Part shown: one piece after another, positions 4,727-8,164 of the stretch
Numbering within the stretch: the first letter of the stretch is position 1
Layout: the number at the start of each line of letters is the position of its first letter
DNA from: Anaerolineaceae bacterium UBA5224
GTDB lineage: Bacteria; Chloroflexota; Anaerolineae; Anaerolineales; Anaerolineaceae
Assembly (NCBI GenBank): GCA_002409365.1
Contig: DHUW01000057.1
Location: 1-8,164, forward strand
Direction: 5' to 3'
DNA: 8,164 nt
Notes under the pieces: model-generated
Seen by the model: only the letters and a program-made list of their open reading frames with translations
Databases searched by the model: none
Told to the model about the DNA's origin: nothing
Position numbers and translations under genes: made by a program

Positions 4727-6589
4727 ATGACCTGGTCTGAAAAAATAGAAACCATTTTAGTCTCCCTGCCCGATTCGCCTGGCTGCTACTTGATGAAGGA
4801 TGAGAACGGCAAAATCATTTATGTTGGTAAAGCCATTAACCTGAAAAACAGGGTGAGGTCTTATTTTCAGAATTCTAAAGACCATTCTTTCAAAACTCGC
4901 CGGTTGGTGGACAACATTCGCGATATTGAATGGATTGTGGTTGGCTCCGAATTAGAAGCCTTGATCCTGGAAATGAACCTGATCAAGGAGCACCGCCCTT
5001 TTTACAACATTCGCCTGAAGGATGATAAACGTTATCCATACATCAAAATCCATTGGCAGGACGATTTCCCCAAGGTGTCGGTGACCCGCAACATGATCGA
5101 AGATGGCTCCCGCTATTACGGGCCCTATACATCGGTCTGGGCAGTGCACCAGACGTTGGATATTTTGCGCAAGATTTTCCCCTATCTCACCTGCGCCCGC
5201 GAAATCACGGGAAAAGACCCCCGACCCTGTCTTTATTATGACATTCACCTGTGCTCCGGTCCCTGTATTGGCGCGATCAGCAAAGCAGATTATCGCCAGA
5301 TGATCGAAGATCTGGCGAAGTTCCTCGAGGGCAAGACTGATCCGGTGCTAAAGCGTCTGCAGGTTGAAATGGCACAAGCCTCAGATTCGCTTAATTATGA
5401 AAAAGCAGCGGTTGTGCGCGATCAGATCCAGGCTGTTGACCGCGTAGTGGAACGGCAGAAGATCATTTCAAATGATCGTAAAGATTCAGATGTGATCGCC
5501 ATGGCACGCAACAACGGTGAAGCCTGTGTACAAATTTTCTTCATCCGTTCTGGTAAACTGATCGGCCGCGAATACTTTATCCTCGAAGGCACAGAAGAAG
5601 AGGAAAACAAGGAGATTTTGGAGGAATTCATCAAGCAGTATTACTCCCAGGCAGCCTACGTTCCTAACAAGGTCATGTTGCCTCAGGAAGTTGAAGAAGC
5701 AATGATCATTAATGAATGGCTCAATACCAAACGGGGCGGTGAGAAAGTGCAGATCTCTGTGCCCAAGCGCGGGCAGTCCAAAGAGCTGGTCAAGATGGCT
5801 ACTGAGAACGCTGCTGAAACCCTTCGAGCTCTGGAAATCCGCTGGAAGGCGGATATAGACCGCCAGCGGGACGCACTCGGCGAGATCCAGCAAGCGCTGG
5901 GTATGTCCGAACCACCCAACCGCATCGAATGCTACGATATTTCCAACACACAAGGTACATCCAGCGTTGGCAGCATGGTCGTGTTTGAGCAGGGTATCCC
6001 GAACAAGAAACTCTACCGTCGGTTCAACATCCGCACGGTATCTGGTCCAGACGACTTCGCCTCCATGCGCGAGGTACTCAATCGGCGTTTCTCCAATTAC
6101 TTTTCGGAGAATGAAGCCAAGGAAACCCCTGGCTACAAACCAGACCTGGCATTTAGCATCCTGCCCGATTTGTTGATTGTTGATGGCGGGAAAGGTCAGT
6201 TGCGCCAGGCGATCGAAATCCTGGAAGAGACTCGTCTGACAGGGAGGTTCACAATCGTTGGGCTGGCAAAACAGGAAGAAGAGCTCTTTTTGCCTAATCG
6301 ATCAGAGTCTGTGCGTCTGGATGATCATTCGCAGGGTTATTATCTTATCCAGCGGATTCGGGATGAAGCCCACCGCTTCGCCATCACAGCGCACCGCAAC
6401 AAGCGTGGTAAAATCGGGTTGGCTTCCCGGCTGGATAGCATCCCCGGAATCGGACCAGCCCGCAGAAAAGAACTGATCAATCGGTTTGGTTCAATTCAAG
6501 GTATCCTTGAAGCTCCTGCGGAGGAAATCGCGAAAATTAAAGGCATTTCGGTCGAAAAAGCCAACGCAATTAAGGCGGAATTGGAGTAA
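4727..6589 (+). CDS. uvrC: UvrABC excinuclease subunit C
   Basis: At 620 aa this is full length for UvrC, the nuclease that cuts on both sides of a lesion in nucleotide excision repair after UvrAB loading. The N-terminal GIY-YIG nuclease (about 14-95) makes the 3' cut, with PGCYLM (18-23), IYVGKA (31-36), Arg42 and Glu82. Four cysteines (156, 168, 176, 180) match the set reported to bind a 4Fe-4S cluster in UvrC. A UVR motif for UvrB contact lies near 205-240. The C-terminal RNase H-like nuclease makes the 5' cut, with Asp404 (CYDISN), Asp486 (IVDGGKGQ) and a His in DEAHRFAITAHR (549 or 556). Two helix-hairpin-helix motifs follow (571-593 and about 595-620). There is no strong Shine-Dalgarno (a TAGG lies 13 nt upstream). 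It is first in a tight operon of four. Confidence 0.98.
   Translation: MTWSEKIETILVSLPDSPGCYLMKDENGKIIYVGKAINLKNRVRSYFQNSKDHSFKTRRLVDNIRDIEWIVVGSELEALILEMNLIKEHRPFYNIRLKDDKRYPYIKIHWQDDFPKVSVTRNMIEDGSRYYGPYTSVWAVHQTLDILRKIFPYLTCAREITGKDPRPCLYYDIHLCSGPCIGAISKADYRQMIEDLAKFLEGKTDPVLKRLQVEMAQASDSLNYEKAAVVRDQIQAVDRVVERQKIISNDRKDSDVIAMARNNGEACVQIFFIRSGKLIGREYFILEGTEEEENKEILEEFIKQYYSQAAYVPNKVMLPQEVEEAMIINEWLNTKRGGEKVQISVPKRGQSKELVKMATENAAETLRALEIRWKADIDRQRDALGEIQQALGMSEPPNRIECYDISNTQGTSSVGSMVVFEQGIPNKKLYRRFNIRTVSGPDDFASMREVLNRRFSNYFSENEAKETPGYKPDLAFSILPDLLIVDGGKGQLRQAIEILEETRLTGRFTIVGLAKQEEELFLPNRSESVRLDDHSQGYYLIQRIRDEAHRFAITAHRNKRGKIGLASRLDSIPGIGPARRKELINRFGSIQGILEAPAEEIAKIKGISVEKANAIKAELE
6583..6586 (+). 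promoter_or_regulatory. Ribosome binding site of the 35-codon gene
   Basis: GGAG overlaps the last uvrC codons and lies 5 nt before the ATG at 6592. This is the main support for translation of the small gene that follows. Confidence 0.6.
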
Positions 6590-6591
6590 TT

Positions 6592-6699
6592 ATGGCAAGA
6601 AACACAAAGAAATCATCCCAGCAAGTTTATCGGATTGCGATGGCAGTCCTGGCGATCATTATTGTCCTGGCAATGATCTTGTCGATGATCAGATTTTAG
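6592..6699 (+). CDS. Small single-pass membrane peptide, 35 aa, unknown function
   Basis: This reading frame encodes 35 residues. A basic, polar N-terminus (MARNTKKSSQQVYR, 1-14) leads into one hydrophobic helix (about 15-33, rich in Ala, Ile, Val, Leu, Met) and a short SMIRF tail. By the positive-inside rule the N-terminus should face the cytoplasm. It starts 2 nt after the uvrC stop with GGAG at good spacing, and its stop overlaps the ribosome binding site of the next gene (TTTTAGGAG), which is the usual arrangement in a coupled operon. I do not recognise a family with confidence; very short lysine-rich one-helix proteins are common and poorly annotated. The long open frame overlapping it is the upstream extension of the downstream oxidoreductase frame and lacks family similarity there. 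Confidence 0.7.
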   Translation: MARNTKKSSQQVYRIAMAVLAIIIVLAMILSMIRF

Positions 6700-6702
6700 G
6701 AG
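6698..6702 (+). promoter_or_regulatory. Ribosome binding site that fixes the oxidoreductase GTG start
   Basis: AGGAG lies 5 nt before GTG 6708. An ATG at 6706 is in another frame and stops after seven codons. In-frame ATGs further upstream lie inside uvrC and have no comparable site. Confidence 0.75.
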
Positions 6703-6707
6703 CCAAT

Positions 6708-7469
6708 GTGGCTGAAACTGAAGATCTGATCGCCAGCTGGCACCATGCCAGTTACCATGAGAGCGAACCACTTTCGGCTGAAAAAAAGGGAGAATCCTAC
6801 CCACAATACTTTGACCAGGTGACAGATGAACCAGGTCTGTTTGTTTTGCCAGACGCATCTGGGTTTATTCCACAAGATAATAATCTCATCAGTGTCCTAA
6901 AAACACGCCGCTCCCTGCGCCGATATGATATGAGCGTCGAAATGCAGCTCGATGAATTATCGTACTTGCTGACCTTCACGCAGGGTGTGCGCGAGATTGA
7001 CGAAAAAAGAAATCTGACCAATCGCTATGTGCCCTCGGCTGGCTCGCGCCACCCCTTTGAAACCTACTTGTTAATCCAGAGGGTCGCAGGACTTAAACCG
7101 GGATTGTATCGCTATATCGCCCAGCGCCATGCACTCGAAGCTTTCGAATTGAGCGATGAAGGCATTGAGAAAGTTTATGACAGTGTCTATAAGCAAAAGC
7201 AGGTCATCACCTCAGCGGTCACCTTTTTCTGGGTCGCTGAGGTCTACAGGACCAGCTGGCGCTATAGCACGCGTGCCTATCGCTATATCAATATGGATGC
7301 CGGGCACATCTGTCAGAACTTATACCTATGCGCAGAATCGATCGACTATGGAGTTTGTGCCATTGGTTCTTTTGACGACCATTTGGCAAACAACCTTTTC
7401 GGGCTCGACGAAGTCGAACGTTTCCTGGTTTACGGCGCTTCCGTCGGCAAACGGCTCCCACAGGTTTAA
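6708..7469 (+). CDS. SagB/ThcOx-type nitroreductase-family oxidoreductase
   Basis: From the GTG start this is 253 aa of the FMN-dependent nitroreductase superfamily, SagB/ThcOx branch. Typical elements in order are KTRRSLRRYD (66-75, phosphate-binding arginines), LSYLLTFTQGVR (84-95), RYVPSAGSRHPFETYL (106-121), PGLYRY (131-136), YINMDAGHICQNLYLCAE (193-210) and GVCAIGSFDD (215-224). The chain ends in an ASVGKRLP tail. SagB proteins oxidise azolines to azoles in peptide maturation, but stand-alone relatives are frequent and mostly uncharacterised. No cyclodehydratase (SagC/D) or precursor peptide is seen here, so a role in peptide modification should not be assumed. There is no signal peptide, so it is probably cytosolic. 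It starts 8 nt after the small membrane gene and its stop codon abuts the next gene. The open frame extends upstream into uvrC, but residues before the GTG have no family character. Confidence 0.88.
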   Translation: MAETEDLIASWHHASYHESEPLSAEKKGESYPQYFDQVTDEPGLFVLPDASGFIPQDNNLISVLKTRRSLRRYDMSVEMQLDELSYLLTFTQGVREIDEKRNLTNRYVPSAGSRHPFETYLLIQRVAGLKPGLYRYIAQRHALEAFELSDEGIEKVYDSVYKQKQVITSAVTFFWVAEVYRTSWRYSTRAYRYINMDAGHICQNLYLCAESIDYGVCAIGSFDDHLANNLFGLDEVERFLVYGASVGKRLPQV

Positions 7470-8164
7470 TTGGGCGCTCACACGACACCTGTCTTCGTCG
7501 TTCTGATCTCTGCCAATTCCGAGTGGCAGGCAGTTCTAGATATTCTCGTGCCAGTCCAGGTTCTTTCATCTCCGCTTGGAGATTGGTTCATCACTAAAAT
7601 AGGACAACACAAGGTAGTCTTCTTTCACTCCGGCTGGGGGAAAACCCGCAGTGCTGCTGCAACGCAATATACCATCAACCACTGGCAGCCAGATTTGGTG
7701 ATCAATCTGGGAACCTGTGGCGGTTTGGAAGGACATGCAGTTTTGGGGGAAACGCTTCTGGTAACCAGGACGGTCATGTACGATGTTTATGAACGCATGG
7801 GTGATAGCAATCGGGCGATCGACTATTACCGTTCTGAATTAGATACGACCTGGATTGGGAATGATTTACCGCCAGCAACCCGCCGGGCTGCCATCGCCTC
7901 CGCTGACCAGGATATCGATTTCCAGAACTTTTCAATTTTAACGGAGGATTTCGGCGTACCAGCGGCCGATTGGGAATCAGCTGCAATTGCCTGGACTTTG
8001 AAGGTAAACCAAGTTCCCGGCTTGATCTTGCGAAGTGTCAGTGATGTCATAAGCCCAACCGGTTCAGAAACTGATGGTAACCATGCCCTCTGGCGCTCAC
8101 GTGTTAAGGTGGTGATGGAAAAATCGCTGCAGAATCTTGCTTTTTACCTGGATAAATTTACAAA
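7470..8164 (+). CDS. MTA/SAH nucleosidase-like protein (phosphorylase superfamily), 3' end cut by window edge
   Basis: An open frame of 231 codons continues past the window. It resembles the purine nucleoside phosphorylase/MTA-SAH nucleosidase superfamily. Visible features are an N-terminal strand then SANSEWQAVLD (14-24, Glu18 at the position of a conserved Glu), NLGTCGG (79-85, phosphate/ribose loop), ADWESAAIA (166-174, the DMEAAA-type ribose-binding motif with Trp for Met) and RSVSD (188-192, Asp192 as the catalytic acid candidate). Nucleosidases of this family cleave methylthioadenosine and S-adenosylhomocysteine; futalosine hydrolase and phosphorylases are alternatives I cannot separate. 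The frame is closed upstream by the oxidoreductase stop TAA (7467-7469), so the first possible start is TTG 7470, with AGG 5 nt before it; no ATG occurs before 7770, which would cut off the GTCGG motif. It is the fourth gene of the uvrC operon. Confidence 0.85.
   Translation, partial: MGAHTTPVFVVLISANSEWQAVLDILVPVQVLSSPLGDWFITKIGQHKVVFFHSGWGKTRSAAATQYTINHWQPDLVINLGTCGGLEGHAVLGETLLVTRTVMYDVYERMGDSNRAIDYYRSELDTTWIGNDLPPATRRAAIASADQDIDFQNFSILTEDFGVPAADWESAAIAWTLKVNQVPGLILRSVSDVISPTGSETDGNHALWRSRVKVVMEKSLQNLAFYLDKFT

Noticed and set aside
4952..5953. Minus-strand open frames opposite uvrC
   Set aside because: They overlap conserved UvrC domains and translate to low-complexity sequence without recognisable motifs.
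6486..6707. ATG at 6486 as start of the SagB-like gene
   Set aside because: This would overlap uvrC by about 100 bp and cover the small membrane gene. The added residues have no family character, while GTG 6708 has AGGAG at ideal spacing.
7288..8050. Minus-strand open frames opposite the SagB-like and nucleosidase-like genes
   Set aside because: The plus-strand frame is continuous and carries family motifs; the minus-strand frames are unsupported shadows.

Overview
The window is about 8.2 kb of bacterial chromosome with roughly 50% GC by eye. It carries two DNA-repair genes facing away from each other, mutL on the minus strand and uvrC on the plus strand, with accessory genes around them. 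MutL has the C-terminal endonuclease motifs (DQHAAHE, CPHGRP) of bacteria that lack MutH. The tRNA gene does not encode its CCA end. The CPBP protease belongs to the EExGWxGY type. Together these fit a non-gammaproteobacterial lineage. Overall protein character makes me favour Chloroflexota (Anaerolineae-like), but that is an impression and not a demonstrated assignment.

Left end (1-545): an intact tRNA-Pro(CGG) gene lies on the minus strand at 431-505, with its own extended -10 promoter. Directly downstream of it in its transcription sense are three tandem units of exactly 131 bp (300-430, 169-299, 38-168). Each holds an 81-bp broken copy of the tRNA, lacking the 5' acceptor and 5' D-stem strands, with an altered anticodon loop and an insertion in the T loop. 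Three intrinsic-terminator hairpins lie at the unit junctions, and a fourth, unrelated hairpin follows the last unit. This array is the most unusual structure in the window.

Minus-strand block (550-4471): a zinc-dependent medium-chain dehydrogenase gene overlaps the end of mutL (TGATG) and is very probably translationally coupled to it. Further upstream, and probably transcribed separately, is a CPBP-family intramembrane metalloprotease gene. The two spacers flanking the protease gene contain a direct repeat of at least 54 bp (3240-3293 and 4660-4713, 43/54 identical). One copy abuts the mutL start and the other abuts the uvrC start. The simplest reading is that mutL and uvrC once shared a short divergent promoter region, which was duplicated when the protease segment came to lie between them.

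Plus-strand block (4727-end): a tight operon of uvrC, a 35-codon single-pass membrane peptide, a SagB/ThcOx-type flavin oxidoreductase starting at GTG, and a nucleoside phosphorylase/MTA-SAH nucleosidase-like gene starting at TTG and cut by the window edge. Gaps are 2, 8 and 0 nt. The last two genes share a frame and are separated by one TAA codon only.

UvrC and MutL act in nucleotide excision and mismatch repair. No functional tie between repair and the other genes can be read from the sequence beyond co-transcription.
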